A stretch of DNA of 64,000 nt from Perilla frutescens (GCA_026008535.1 BRKX01000004.1:31438501-31502500), one strand, 5' to 3'. Shown: positions 40,989 to 52,748, counted from the first letter of the stretch. Notes: a model not told the origin generated them from the sequence alone. Numbers and translations: made by a program.

Positions 40989-43900
40989 ATGTCTAACAAA
41001 GGTGCAGGTACCAAAGATAAAGCAGCATGAATGAGTGATGAGACGCCCACTACATTTCATCCAAAGAATACAGTGGAGGCCATTCAACAACATCTAACGA
41101 AGTTGTTCAAGACTGAGATGGCAACGTTGAATGAGAGACTCAACAAGGTGGAGACGTCATTACAAGAGCGATCCCAACAAGCTCCACAAGAGAACCGTGG
41201 TGATAGAGGTGGAAGAGGCGGACGAGGAGCCCGGATAGAGGCTCGACGCTAGCCCCACATGGAGAGACAAAGGGCGGATTACTACGACACAGAAGTCGGA
41301 GATTCAGAGGAGGAGGATAGATATTCAACTACTGGAGGAAGGAAACATGGAAAAGCAAAGAATCGAGAAGATGATGACCTCGGCAACATCAAAATGAATG
41401 TGCCTTCGTTCAAAGGTAAAAATGATCCAGCATTGTACCTTGAATGGGAGCGCAAGATAGAGATGATGTTCGACTGTCACAACTATTCCGAGCTCAAGAA
41501 GGTGAAGTTGGCAGCTATAGAGTTCTCAGACTATGCCATCGTATGGTGGGATCAGTTGATATCCAACAGACGGCGTAATCTGGAACACCCGATAGAGACA
41601 TGGGGAGAGATGAAGGCGGTGATGAGGAAGAGATTCGTGCCAAGCTATTACTACCGGGAGCTATACAACAAGTTACAAAACTTGAGACAAGGTACGAATA
41701 GTGTAGATGAATACTTCAAGGAGATGGAGATTTCAATGATCCGAGCAAATGTGAAGGAAGATAGGGAGGCCACAATGGCTCGATTTTTAGCAGGTCTACA
41801 TAGAGAGATCCGAGAAGTAGTAGAGTTGCAGCACTATGTGGAGATGGAAGACATGGTGCAAATGGCTATAAAGGTAGAAAACCAAATCAAGAGGAGGGGT
41901 AACAACAATCGAGCGAGTTCTTCTACATGGAAGTCGAACTCCAATTCCAATACAACCCCATGGAAGGCTTCAAATCAGGGAAAGAAGGATGAGAAGCAAC
42001 CGTTCACCAAGCCGAAGACGGAGGTGTCAACAGTGACGGGATCCAGTAATCAAGACTCGTCGAGTAACCGAAACCGAGACATTAAGTGTTTTAAATGTCA
42101 AGGTAGAGGTCACATAGCCAACCAATGCCCAAACCGGCGTGTGATGATTTTGAAGGACAATGGTGAGATTGTGACGGATGAAGAAGAAGTTGATCCGGAG
42201 ATGTCGGGATTGTCCGAGTTGAGTGAGGATGAGGAGTACGCATTAGCCAATGCCCTCATTTTGGTTGCACGCAAGTCTCTAAGCTTGCACACCAAGAGCG
42301 TCGACGAGGAACAAAGAGAGAACATATTCCATACCCGATGCCACATCAAGGATAAGGTATGTAGTATAATTATTGATGGTGGTAGTTGTACTAATGTTGC
42401 AAGTGTTGTGATGGTCACAAAATTAGGATTGCCGGTTCTCAAGCATCCTAAGCCATACAAGCTGCAATGGTTGAACGACAGTGGAGAAACCAAGGTGAAC
42501 AAGCAAGTTCTAGTGCCATTTCGGATTGACAAGTATGAGGATGAAGTGTTGTGCGACATTGTGCCTATGCAAGTGGGACACATTTTGCTAGGACATCCAT
42601 GGCAATTCGATAGGAGGGTGAAGCATGATGGCTTCACAAATAAGTACTCTTTCGTACTTAACAAGAAGACGGTGACACTAGCTCCTCTAACACCATCTCA
42701 AGTGTATGAGGACCAAGTGAAGCTACAAGAGGAGGCCGATACCATGAGGAAGAAAGGAAAGGAGGCCAACATTGGAAAGGAAGTGATCCAACACGCCTAT
42801 TTTGCCACAGCTAGTGATGTCAAATGGGCTGTGCAAAATGAGAAACCAATGTACTTGATAATCCGCAGAGATGTATTAATGAGTACTAACCAATTTGACC
42901 CATCTTTGCCTAGTTCTATTGTATCTCTTTTGCAGGAATTCAAGGATGTGTTTCCCGAAGAGATGCCACCGGGTTTGCCACCAATTAGAGGAATCGAGCA
43001 CCAAATTGACTTTGTGCCCGGTGCAACATTGCCAAACCGACCGGCCTATCGGATCAACCCCGAGGAGACAAAAGAGCTAGAACGTCAAATACAAGAGCTA
43101 TTGGAGAAAGGACAACTCAGGGAGAGTTTGAGTCCATGTGCGAATCCAGTTTTGCTCGTGCCAAAGAAGGATTCATCCCTACGGATGTGTGTCGACTGCC
43201 GAGCCGTCAACAACATTACGGTAAAATATCGACACCCCATTCCCCGTTTAGATGACATGTTAGATGAATTACATGGTGCACGCATATTTTCTAAGATAGA
43301 CTTAAGAAGTGGGTACCATCAAATTCGCATCAAGGAAGGGGATGAGTGAAAAACGGCATTCATTAGAAAATTAGGATTGTATGAATGGTTAGTTATGTCG
43401 TTTGGTTTGACAAATGCTCCTAGTACATTTATGCGTCTTATGAACCATGTTTTACGTGCTTTTATAGGTAGATTTGTTGTGGTTTATTTTGATGACATAT
43501 TGATTTACAGTAAGAGTGAAGAGGACCATGTAGAGCATTTGAAATTTATTTTGCAATCTTTGAGGAAAGAACAATTGTATGCTAACCTAAAGAAATGCAC
43601 CTTTTGTATGGATAAGGTTGTGTTTCTTGGCTTTGTTGTTAGTGCAGATGGAGTACAGGTGGACGAAGAGAAGGTTCGTGCCATCCAAGAATGGCCGACG
43701 CAATCAAGTGTGGGAGAGGTTCGAAGTTTTCATGGACTGGCGAGCTTCTATCGGCATTTTGTACCACACTTCAGTAGTATTGCAGTACCCATGACCGAAG
43801 TGATCAAGAAGAATGTGGAATTCCAATGGGGAGATGCACAAGAAAAAGCATTTCAGACGTTTAAGGAGAAATTGACACATCCACCGGTACTATCTCTTCC

Positions 43901-45899
43901 AAACTTTTCTAAAACTTTTGAGATAGAATGTGATGCTTCTGGTGTTGGAATTGGTGCAGTGTTGATGCAAGAGATCCGACCCATTGCCTACTTCAGTGAG
44001 AAGCTTGGCGGCGCCACTGCAAACTATCCGACATATGACAAAGAGTTGTATGCACTGGTGCGGGCGTTGCAAACGTGGCAACACTATTTGTGGCCCAAAG
44101 AGTTCGTGATCCACACCGACCATGAATCATTGAAGCATTTGAAGGGGCAACACAAGTTGAACAAAAGACATGCCCGTTGGATGGAGTTTGTTGAGACATT
44201 TCCATACGTCATTAAGTATAAGCAAGGGAAGGAAAATGTAGTAGCCGACGCACTATCGAGGAGGTACGCTTTACTATCCACTTTAGATGCTAAGTTATTT
44301 GGTTTTGAGTGCATTAAGAACATGTACATTGATGATGATGATTTTAAGAATGTATATGTCGCATGTGAAGAATCTGGAGATGGGAAGTTTTATAGGCATG
44401 ATGGATTTTTGTTTAGAGCAAATAGATTATGTGTGCCTAATTGTTCCATGCGTGAGCTTTTATTGTTGGAGTCACATAGTGGTGGTTTAATGGGGCATTT
44501 TGGGGTAGCAAAGACTTTAGCTGTTTTGAATGAGCATTTCTACTGGCCTCATATGAAACGTGACGTGGAACGTATGTGTGCTAAGTGTGTTACATGTTGA
44601 CAAGCCAAGTCTAGAGTCCAACCACATGGTTTATACATGCCTTTGCCTATTCCTACATCACCTTGGATAGATATATCTATGGATTTTGTGTTAGGATTGC
44701 CTAGGAGTAAACGTGGTCATGATTCTATTTTTGTGGTTGTAGATAGATTCTCTAAAATGGCACATTTTATAGCATGTTCTAAAACAAATGATGCATCCTA
44801 CATTGCTGATTTATTTTTTAAGGAAGTTGTGCGTCTACACGGTATGCCTAAGACTATTATTTCTGATAGGGATGCTAAGTTCTTGAGTTATTTCTGGAAG
44901 ACTTTGTGGTGTAAGTTAGGAACTAAACTTTTATTTTCTACTACTTGTCACCCACAGACTGACGGTCAAACAGAAGTAGTAAATAGGACTTTATCCACTT
45001 TGTTAAGGGCTCTAATTAAAAAGAACATCAAAACTTGGGAAGAATGTTTGCCGCATGTTGAATTTGCATATAATAGGTCTGTGCATTCTGCATCTCAGTT
45101 TTCACCATTTGAAGTTGCATATGGATTTAATCCTTTAACTCCGTTAGATTTGATTCCTTTGCCTATTCATGAACATACTAACCTTGAAGGGAAAAAGAGA
45201 GCTGATTTTGTTAAACAGATCCATGAGAAGGCTAGAGCAAACATAGAGAGGCGAACCGAGCAGTATGCCAATAAAGCTAACAAGGGGCGACGGAAGGTGG
45301 TGTTCGAACCCGGAGAATGGGTTTGGCTACATATGCGTAAAGAACGGTTTCCAGTTCAAAGGCGTTCTAAGTTACTTCCGAGAGGAGATGGACCATTCCA
45401 AGTTGTAGAGCGCATCAATGATAATGCATACAAGTTGGACTTGCCAGGTGAGTATAAAGTGAGTTCCTCATTTAATGTTGCTGATTTAAGTCCTTTTGAT
45501 GTAGGTGACGAGCTGGATTTGAGGACAAATCCTTTTCAAGAGGAGGGGGATGATAAGACCCGAGCTGAGGAGATGTCCGATCCAATCAACGTGCCAGAAG
45601 GACCGGTAACGCGGGCAAGAGCTAAGAGGTTCAAGGAGAGCCTTAATGGATTCATGCGAGAGGTCTGGAACCAAGAGTTACATAAGCGACCCGTGGAGGG
45701 AGAAGAACCCAAGCCCAAGTGGAAGACGGTGATCTCGAGCTGCGGAATAGACTGGCACGAGCTACAGCACGAGCCAGGACGTGAGCAACCGGTCGGGCCA
45801 TTTGACGCGAGCTACAGCGCGAGAGGACGCGCGAGTGAACCCGGCCGCGCCACTGATGCTTCGGGCAACGAGACTGGCGCGACCTACAGCACGACCTGA
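40989..45899 (+). pseudogene. CRM-like gag-pol polyprotein with four nonsense codons
   Basis: A single frame from ATG 40989 to TGA 45897-45899 (about 1636 codons), without frameshifts. Four stops interrupt it: TGA 41028, TAG 41250, TGA 43347 (after IKEGDE, where Trp is expected) and TGA 44598 (after CVTC, where Arg is expected). Most fit a single C-to-T or G-to-A change. Domains in order: gag; CCHC knuckle CFKCQGRGHIANQC (42087-42128); protease with IIDGGS near 42374; RT with YFDD near 43490; RNase H with DASGVG near 43935; integrase with the MDFVLGL, SDRDAKF and QTEVVNRT catalytic regions (44670-45000). The C-terminal tail passes DLRTNPFQEEGDD and runs 349 bases into the 3' LTR. Confidence 0.92.
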
Positions 45900-46408
45900 G
45901 GCGCGAGTGAAGCCGGTCGTGCCACAGACGCTTTACGGCATGAGACTGGCGCGACCTACAGCGCGAGTGGAGGCGCGATTGACCCCGTGTCGCGCCCATC
46001 TGGGGCGTGTCCAGATTTGCGCGATTCTTATGTTTTATTTCCTAGTTTAATTAGGTTTTGGACCAACTATATAAGGCTTGTAAGACCTTTAGTTTTGACA
46101 GAACTTTGATATTAATTTTAAAACGTGAGTTTTCACTTTTTTTTCTCTCTGAGAGAGTTATCCGAGTTTCACAACACAACGTGAGATTCAAACGACTAAT
46201 CAAACGGATTCACATCCCCGTTTGTGGCGTCATCCATACAATCCGAGTTTGTTTTTCCAATTGATCGAGGGTCGCGGATTCAATCAGTTCGTGGTTCAAT
46301 TTCTTTGTGAGGCTAGGGTTTGGATTTTCATCCCCAATTATTCGTGTAACCTGATACTCCTGGGAAAACAACGTCATCGTCGTCGACTTGCCGACGAGGA
46401 TCACATCA
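45551..46408 (+). mobile_element. CRM-like 3' LTR
   Basis: 858 bases, preceded by the polypurine tract AAGAGGAGGGGGA, which is itself coding. Its first 349 bases encode the end of the polyprotein (GPVTRARAKRFKESLNGF and a GC-rich, repeat-derived tail). Confidence 0.9.
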
Positions 46409-46413
46409 ATTGT

Positions 46414-46578
46414 GCCACACTTTCTTGCTTCTTTGAACTCCATGAGAACACACTTGATCCCAAGGAAAATGCATATCTGGATGTGCTCTTCATATCATCC
46501 ATGCATCCGGCCCAATCGCTATCACAATCGTCTTGTAGATTCACTTGAGCACTTCTCCAATATTTGATTCCAAAGTTT
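46414..46578 (-). pseudogene. copia-1 RNase H, N-terminal part
   Basis: On the minus strand this reads DCDSDWAGCMDDMKSTSRYA and SLGSSVFSWSSKKQESVAQ. It is the conserved Ty1/copia segment between RT and the SSVESEY part at 39516. It is stranded between the CRM-like element and the solo LTR, each flanked by its own TSD. Confidence 0.85.
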
Positions 46579-47007
46579 GTCGTTGTAATACCCCGAAATA
46601 TTTTAGAAGGTTTTATTCGACATATGTTACCTGAGGGTAATCTAAGAAATAAGTTGGGTCCTTAACGGATTCAAATAAAGGAAAATCTCAGCCAGGGACA
46701 TCTATTAAAATTTAATTTGGTCAAAAATTGCTTTAAAAATATGTTCTGATATTTTTCTCGAGTTGATAGAAAAATTTTCAAGCATCGTGCCAAACTTTGA
46801 ATTTTCCAATTTCGAGTTCAAATGAACACTTGGCACAAATTTAGGGTGAAAGGTAATAGATTTGGATAACTAAGGCACATCCGTCATTATCCAATTTCTT
46901 TTTCGAAATATTATCCTATTCGTAATTATCCTATTCTTTTTCCATCATTATCCTATTCCATCATTATCCTCTTTCTTTTATTTGTTATTATCCTATTTAT
47001 TTTTCTT

Positions 47008-47017
47008 CTATAAATAG
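47008..47017 (+). promoter_or_regulatory. TATA box of the Tekay-like solo LTR
   Basis: CTATAAATAG followed by GAGG, conserved at 4411-4420 in the other family member. Confidence 0.6.
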
Positions 47018-48421
47018 GAGGTTAAGGTTTCATTTTTCATTCATTTTCAAAAACGAAACGCCGAGCAGCTTCTAGAGAAGGTACGACTCTAATTTCCTAT
47101 TTCATTTCCGAAATAGTCATTTTGAAGGTGTCAACGCGTAGATCACGAATACGTGATTGAAATGATGACACGACGGACGATCACGATGGAAAATCATCGT
47201 GACCGCCGCCAAAAGTCGCCACCACCTTTCAAATCGGTGACTCTTTCGGGTCATCGAATCAAAAAGTGTCTTTAGGGTTTTATGTTCTATGTATATTTAT
47301 ATACATTTTCCATGTTGTCACTTTTTAATTTCGGGTATATTTTGGGTATCCGATTATTAAATTGTAGTCTTTTTCAGATCTATCCTTCGTGGATAGCACT
47401 ATTGTATTTTTAAGCTCAAAAGTTGTTCCGTGTCAAAATATAGTATTTTTATTTAAAGTTTCATATTTTTCCAATGGGCAGATCTTGCGGTATGAATTTA
47501 TTTGTACCGAGTTAATTTTAGGATACGGGTTTGACCACCCTGTATGCCAAAACTTCCAAAAGGGTTTTTCTTTATAAAAATGCCCTGAGTAAAGTTCCCT
47601 CAAGAGTCAAAATATTTTGATGACCTGGGTGCTGCGTGTTAAGATTGTAGATATTATAATATTTACTTCATAGCTAAGAAAGGTTAGATTTTGACCTAAT
47701 GGTAGTCTTTCATCGAAACTAAATTGCCGGATAATCTTGTAGGCACAGAAGAAGGAGACTTCTAGTTGAGACCAGAATCAGAATCTAGATCTAGCTATTT
47801 CAGATCTGATTATCAGGTGGGTTTTTATTATATAAAAATGTATTTTCGGGTTATTAAGCCCTGATATTTATAAAATAAATGTGATTGAATATCCAACTCA
47901 TGACTGTATTTGATGTGCTCTCCTGACTCATGTAAGTCTTACTACTGTTTTTGGTGACGAAACTATAATGTTTCACGATATTGAGCCCCAAGCAAACAGG
48001 GCAGTGTCCAACCTTAAGCAGCCGGGTTGTGTACACGAACCGACTCACCGTAAGCGTTCTAGGGGAGAGTGGAGCGCAATGATGGAACTAAAATGATTTA
48101 GTATACATAGAATTCACAAATTTTCTGTTTTGAAAGCTGTCCATGATATGCTTAAAATATGATTGGATATCCTGTTTTATAAAATGATTGTGAAGGTTTT
48201 TCTCAAAAGTAACCACTGAGTGCATTAGTACTCACACCCAAATCATTTCAAATATTTTTCAGGATGAGCTGCGGGATGGTGGACGGCTGTGCTAAGGCTG
48301 AAGGGCTATCATTTGATGTATATGTTTTCTTTTCCGCTATGGAGTCTAACTGAGAACATGCTTCCTTTTGAGTCTGAATAAATGCACTGCGTTCTTTTCC
48401 GTTTACTCTGATTATTGCTAC

Positions 48422-48626
48422 GGAGTGTTCGGTTCTCCGAATCCTGTTTTCTTTACTATTTTGGAGTGTTCGGTTCTCCGAATCCCATTTTCTTTACTGC
48501 TACGGAGTGTTCAGTTCTTCGAATTCCGTTTTCTTTACTGTTATGGAGTGTTCGGTTCTCCGAATCCCATTTTCTTTACTGTTACGGAGTGTTTGGTTCT
48601 CCGAATCCCGTTTACTTTCTATTCCT
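48422..48626 (+). repeat. 41-bp tandem repeat, five units, each with a hairpin
   Basis: GGAGTGTTCGGTTCTCCGAA begins at 48422, 48463, 48504, 48545 and 48586 (variants in unit 3 and 5), exactly 41 bases apart. CGGAG...CTCCG within each unit can pair. The truncated copy at 5960-6047 keeps two units. Confidence 0.92.
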
Positions 48627-48796
48627 GACAGGTGAAAGCCTAGCATTTATTTACTTTCCTTATTCAGACAGGCGCAAGCCTGGCTTTACATTTTTTTCCA
48701 TGTCAAGGCAAAAGCCTGGCTTTATATTGCTTTCACGACAGGCGGGAGCCTGGCATCTCTTTACTTCAAGTATTTGGACAGACATCAGTCTGGCCT
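48627..48796 (+). repeat. Five imperfect palindromes of the type GACAGGCGNNAGCCTGGC
   Basis: They lie near 48627, 48667, 48700, 48738 and 48778, spaced 35-40 bases apart. Each has complementary arms (CAGGC/GCCTG or CAGAC/GTCTG). The last has changed in both arms in a matching way, which hints that pairing matters, though chance is possible. Confidence 0.75.
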
Positions 48797-49086
48797 TTTT
48801 CATGCCTAACCTATTAACAGTTAACCTTTGAACTGTTATTATTTACATTGAAGTTTGCCTTTGTTATTCTTTCTTGGATACATCCTAAGAGTCATGGTAT
48901 CTGGTTTGAGTAATTTCATACGCTTTAAAAACGTGGATTGATCCATTTATAGAGGTTATGCTGCCCAAATTTTTAGGGCACTAACCCTATTTTTCTGATT
49001 GCTTCTGTTCAACAACCCCTCCCCCTTTCCCCCAAGTAGCGCACCGGTCCCCTGCCCTTCTCCCGGGATCGGGGCGTTATAGTCGT

Positions 49087-49482
49087 GCCCTTGATGTATC
49101 TTAGCACCCTTTTCGCTGCACCAAGATGAACTTGACTCGGACTACTCATGAATCTCGACAACATACTTGAAGCGAACATGATATTCGGTCTTGTAGAACA
49201 AAGATATAACAAACTACCAACCAAACTTCGATATATGGTAGCATCAATTTTCTTCACACCATCATCTTTCTTCATTTTTTCATTCACCACCAATGGAATG
49301 AATGTGTGGTTGCAATCACTCATGCCAAACTTCTTCAAAATATTTTCGACATATTTCTTTTGACAAATAAATACTCCATCATTCTCTTGGTAAATCTCCA
49401 TGCCCAAGAAATGATGTAGCAAACCCATATCACTCATCTCATATCTTTTCATCATTTCATTTTTAAAATCACGTATCATCAA
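49087..49482 (-). pseudogene. copia-1 reverse transcriptase, C-terminal part
   Basis: Minus-strand Ty1/copia RT: MIRDFKNEMMKRYEMSDMGL, HHFLGMEIYQENDGVFICQK, SLVGSLLYLCSTRPNIMFA and LGAAKRVLRYIKGT. It then runs into the solo-LTR target site and continues at 46578. The catalytic YVDD part would lie just upstream but is cut off at about 49483 by the LTR of copia-2. Confidence 0.87.
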
Positions 49483-49484
49483 CA

Positions 49485-49732
49485 TGTTGGGGATTTTGAT
49501 GAAGAAGGTAGAAAATAAAGAGGATACGTAAAGTGTGGCAAAGTTACTGCTCTTGCCTTTTATTTGAATTGATAATGCTTGATTATTAATGCATCTACTT
49601 ACATAGTATTTAAGGTAGACGAAACAGACACAAGAAGCCAAATAGATGCACCTCATTAAGTTCCTAGTAATAACTTAGATTAACTACTTAGGAAGCTAAT
49701 GAGTCATTACAGTTACAAATTACTCTTTAACA
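49485..49732 (-). mobile_element. 3' LTR of copia-2
   Basis: 248 bases, reading TGTTAAAGAGTAA to CCCCAACA on the minus strand, preceded there by a purine-rich CAGAGGG and the end of a copia RNase H frame. Inserted into copia-1 RT. The 5' LTR is not in the window. Confidence 0.75.
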
Positions 49733-49739
49733 CCCTCTG

Positions 49740-49905
49740 TTAATTTGTAATCTTCATAGCATCCTTGAATTGGCGAAGCTTTTCAATGCTCACAGCTTTG
49801 GTAAGAACATCAGCTGGCTGCTCAGTAGTCTTGACATATTCCAAGAGAATTTTGTTCTTACGAACTTTGTCACGAATGTAGTGATGACGTAACTCAATGT
49901 GCTTC
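49740..49905 (-). pseudogene. copia-2 RNase H, C-terminal part
   Basis: On the minus strand: HIELRHHYIRDKVRKNKILL, EYVKTTEQPADVLTKAVSIE and KLRQFKDAMKITN, ending in TAA at 49740-49742. This is the usual end of Ty1/copia pol. It continues at 53819 on the other side of the CACTA element. Confidence 0.85.
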
Positions 49906-49924
49906 GACAACTACTAGAAAAACG

Positions 49925-50230
49925 CTGATAGACAACGCGTTAAAGACAACGGTTTTGTCTTTGCCCGTTGTCTATATAGTGATAGACAACGGCTAAAGAT
50001 AAAACCGTTGTCTATCGCCGCATTTTTTATTTATTTTTTAATTTTTTTTCGCACAACGGTTGTCAAACCCGTTGTCTATATGTTAATAGACAATGGGCGA
50101 TCAGTAGCCGTTGTCTGTATCTGCGTTTTCACATAGACAACTCAATATAAACATCGGTTTTCTAACCGTTGTGGAAGGACAACGGTTATTACTGATCCGT
50201 TGTCTGTGTGATTGGGCAAAACGACGTCGT
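49925..50230. repeat. Left subterminal repeat array of the CACTA element
   Basis: About ten copies of ACAACGG or CCGTTGT in direct and inverted arrangement. Subterminal repeats of this kind are where the CACTA TNPA-type protein binds. Confidence 0.85.
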
Positions 50231-50826
50231 TTTGTTAACAAAATAAAATAAATTGGATAGATCCCCAAATTTATATAGGTCACGAAACAAAATAATTTTT
50301 CCCCCAAATTAAATTGAATGTCGATTTGAAGAGCAACTCGCCGCCTCCGCCGTGAGACCTCCACCATCGTCGTTGCCGCCATGAGACGTCTCACCATTGC
50401 CGCCGTGAGTTGAATTAAGGTTCGTTGAAGGTGCGGTTTTGAGATTTTAAGGTTGTTTGAGTTGGATAGGGTTTTTTACTTTTTTCGTGTTTCAGACTTT
50501 GATTTTTGGTTTTGGTTGATTGGTCATGGATGAGGTTTTCTGAAATTGGGGCGGGTGGATATTTGGTCCCATTTCAGTAGTTGTCTTGACGCCTAACGTG
50601 TGCACGGGGATCACGGTACCTGGTTGTCTTGACGATAGTGAGGGCTCTTGGGCTCTCGACGTTTTCTATGGGGACCTATTGAAGCTGTAAGTCCTTTCTT
50701 TCCAATAAATAAAAACAAAAACGGAGAATTATATTTGTGATTTTGTGTTTGAAAGAGAGTTTTTGAAGTTCTTTTTAGTTTTCTGATTTCTGAAAAATGT
50801 TTGTTGTCAAGTACTCTATTTGTCTC

Positions 50827-51055
50827 AATTTCCTCCTCCTTAGCCGTGAAAGTAGAGAGAGCGGATTTCGACATTTCCTCGTCTTCTTTTGACAAATTAT
50901 CGTTGAAGCTCAAGCTCCCAGAAATCTGGCCCGACTGCATCAGAGATTGCTGGTTTTCTAGTGTTCTCTGCGTCTGCATCATTGCTCTTCTCGCACAACA
51001 AAACCCTCTTGCTATCTTGATTTCTTCTCTTTATTATCTCTCGCCGATGCCCTCT
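50827..51055 (-). pseudogene. Captured gene fragment inside CACTA: first exon of a DUF662/GORAB-like gene
   Basis: On the minus strand, ATG at 50982 opens MMQTQRTLENQQSLMQSGQI, then SGSLSFNDNLSKEDEEMSKS, then ALSTFTAKEEEIE. This matches what I recall as the conserved N-terminus of plant RAB6-interacting golgin / DUF662 proteins. The similarity ends after EEEIE, where the next exon or a deletion would fall. Codons before the ATG (to about 51055) may be its captured leader. CACTA elements are known to pick up host gene pieces. The identity rests on memory of the family. Confidence 0.55.
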
Positions 51056-51865
51056 TTTTTCTTTTTTCTGCCTTGAGGGGGTTATTTCTTTCTCCCTTTA
51101 ATTCGCTTTTGCTTTTTTGCTTTGCTTTTGGAATGATGAGAGCGAGAGAGATAAGAGATAGAGAGAGAAGGGCTCCTCTTTGTGTTCCTATTTGCAGGTG
51201 CTTTTGATTCTTTCAATATACTTCTCCTGCCACTCTCATTTCTCTTTTTTGTTCTAGCTTTTTTTGTCAGATATCTAAGGTTGTTTACTGAGAAGGCTTT
51301 AATGCAAGTGAGGTTTGTGCACATAATGAATGAAGGCTCTGGGGAGTAGATGCTTCTTTTATGAGAAGCTTAATAGAAAGAATCTTGAGAGCGAGATGTT
51401 AATATCTTGTGTTGAAAGGAGTAATGCAATTCTCATCTTTTTTTTTCTTTTTTTTGTAAGGATGTGTACAGTTTTGCTTTGCTGCGTGGTTCATGCCATA
51501 TTTACAGGGCCATCCATCACTGTTTGTTCCTAATTTATTAAATGACGTCTTTGCAGGTTTCGAGTAATTTCGTTGGTTATATTAATATAGATGACCTAGT
51601 TACTCTTTTTAGGTTGAACTTGCAATGGTCATGTTGCTTGTGTTTTAACTCTCAGATCAGATATATTTCAATTTCATCAGGTGAAAGTGGGGAACATAAA
51701 CATTCATTTTTATAAAATGAAAAAGCTTTTATTCCAGAGAGAAATTTGGTTAGGGAATTTGGTTGATCAGTTTAACCAGAGAGAAGGTTATTTGCATTAC
51801 TTGGCCTTAATCATTTTTGTTATTGACTAACATTTTTTTCCTTAGATATTTGGTTTTTGTTTAGT

Positions 51866-52700
51866 GATTCTCTCTCTCTCTTATTAATAAAAGTAAACAT
51901 ATTATTACTGAATATCAGATTTTGTGTAGTGATTCTCAATATTAATTATAAAGTATTCAAATTTATTACTTCTCTGACATGCTTTCTCTCTGTGTGTGTG
52001 TGTGTGTGTGTAAGAATATGTGCATGTGCAAGAATGAATGGGGACACACTAGTTTCTTCTTGATCATATCTGTACTAATGAATGAGGAATGAGGAATGAT
52101 GATGAAGCTTCAGCAATAGTGCTGGTAGAGTGGTAGGCTCCAGAGGTATCTATTTTAATAAATTGTGTCTTCTTCCATATTAAATTTCTAATCATCTAGC
52201 TTGTACACTCTACTACGACTTAATTCCAACTTGAATAATTTAGGATGTGTTTAATTACTAGCGTTACATTTGCTATATTGCTATAAAAATGAATATACAA
52301 TACACATAACTCATAATGTATAGAGATCTCCTATCATTCTGGTGATTACTTACTATAGAGCTTACGTTTGGTAGTTTGGACTTACTATTCTTATACTATT
52401 TCATTTTCGTATAAAATATCACTATATATATTTATATAGATAGCATGGTATCGATGAAATAAAATAAAATTTGAAACCATAATAAGTAGTAGGAATGTAC
52501 ATGCCTGAAATTTTAGAGTTGTGTGAATTTTGATAATAATAATTAATGAGTCTTATTATTTTTTTTTCATTAATGAAGAAGATAGACATGTTCCAGCAGC
52601 CAGTTTCTTGCCAAGAGAGAACCCCAGGGTGCATTTTGAAGAGAATTTTTGGACTGAAAATAGAATCTGCCTGAGGAGATATTGAGATTACTCAAGTGAG

Positions 52701-52745
<45 letters not shown>
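51866..52745 (+). repeat. Microsatellites in the CACTA interior
   Basis: (TC)n near 51871-51880, (GT)n at 51990-52011, and a run of about 14 ATT units at 52703-52747. The surrounding DNA is AT-rich and non-coding. Confidence 0.8.

Positions 52746-52748
<3 letters not shown>

Larger units (their letters stand above)
39522..46408 (+). mobile_element. Complete CRM-like chromovirus, TSD ATTGT
   Basis: LTRs at 39522-40399 and 45551-46408 begin TGATA and end CATCA. ATTGT flanks them at 39517-39521 and 46409-46413. A tRNA-Met PBS and one gag-pol frame lie between. The polyprotein runs on into the 3' LTR, the Met primer is used, and the LTRs are about 0.87 kb; all are usual for the CRM (centromeric) clade, though the clade call is an inference. 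About 31 LTR differences by eye (roughly 3.6%) suggest an insertion on the order of one to two million years old at typical plant rates. Confidence 0.9.
46584..49081 (+). mobile_element. Tekay-like solo LTR (2.5 kb), TSD GTCGT
   Basis: Begins TGTAATACCCC and ends GGGGCGTTATA (CA mutated to TA). GTCGT lies at 46579-46583 and 49082-49086. It is the same family as the truncated LTR at 4001-6047. TATA box at 47008-47017. The motif CCACTGAGTGCATTAGTACTC lies at 48213-48233. Near its 3' end are two hairpin-forming repeat arrays. Confidence 0.92.

Noticed and set aside
48422..48796. CRISPR-like regular repeats
   Set aside because: Eukaryotic LTR context, tandem units without unique spacers, no cas genes.
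48368..48831. ORFs with repeated GVFGSPNPVFF motifs
   Set aside because: Translation of the 41-bp LTR repeat in two frames; non-coding LTR.
50801..51076. Plus-strand ORF in the CACTA element
   Set aside because: The opposite strand carries the recognisable DUF662-like reading; this one is its shadow, and its hydrophobic end comes from a T-rich leader.
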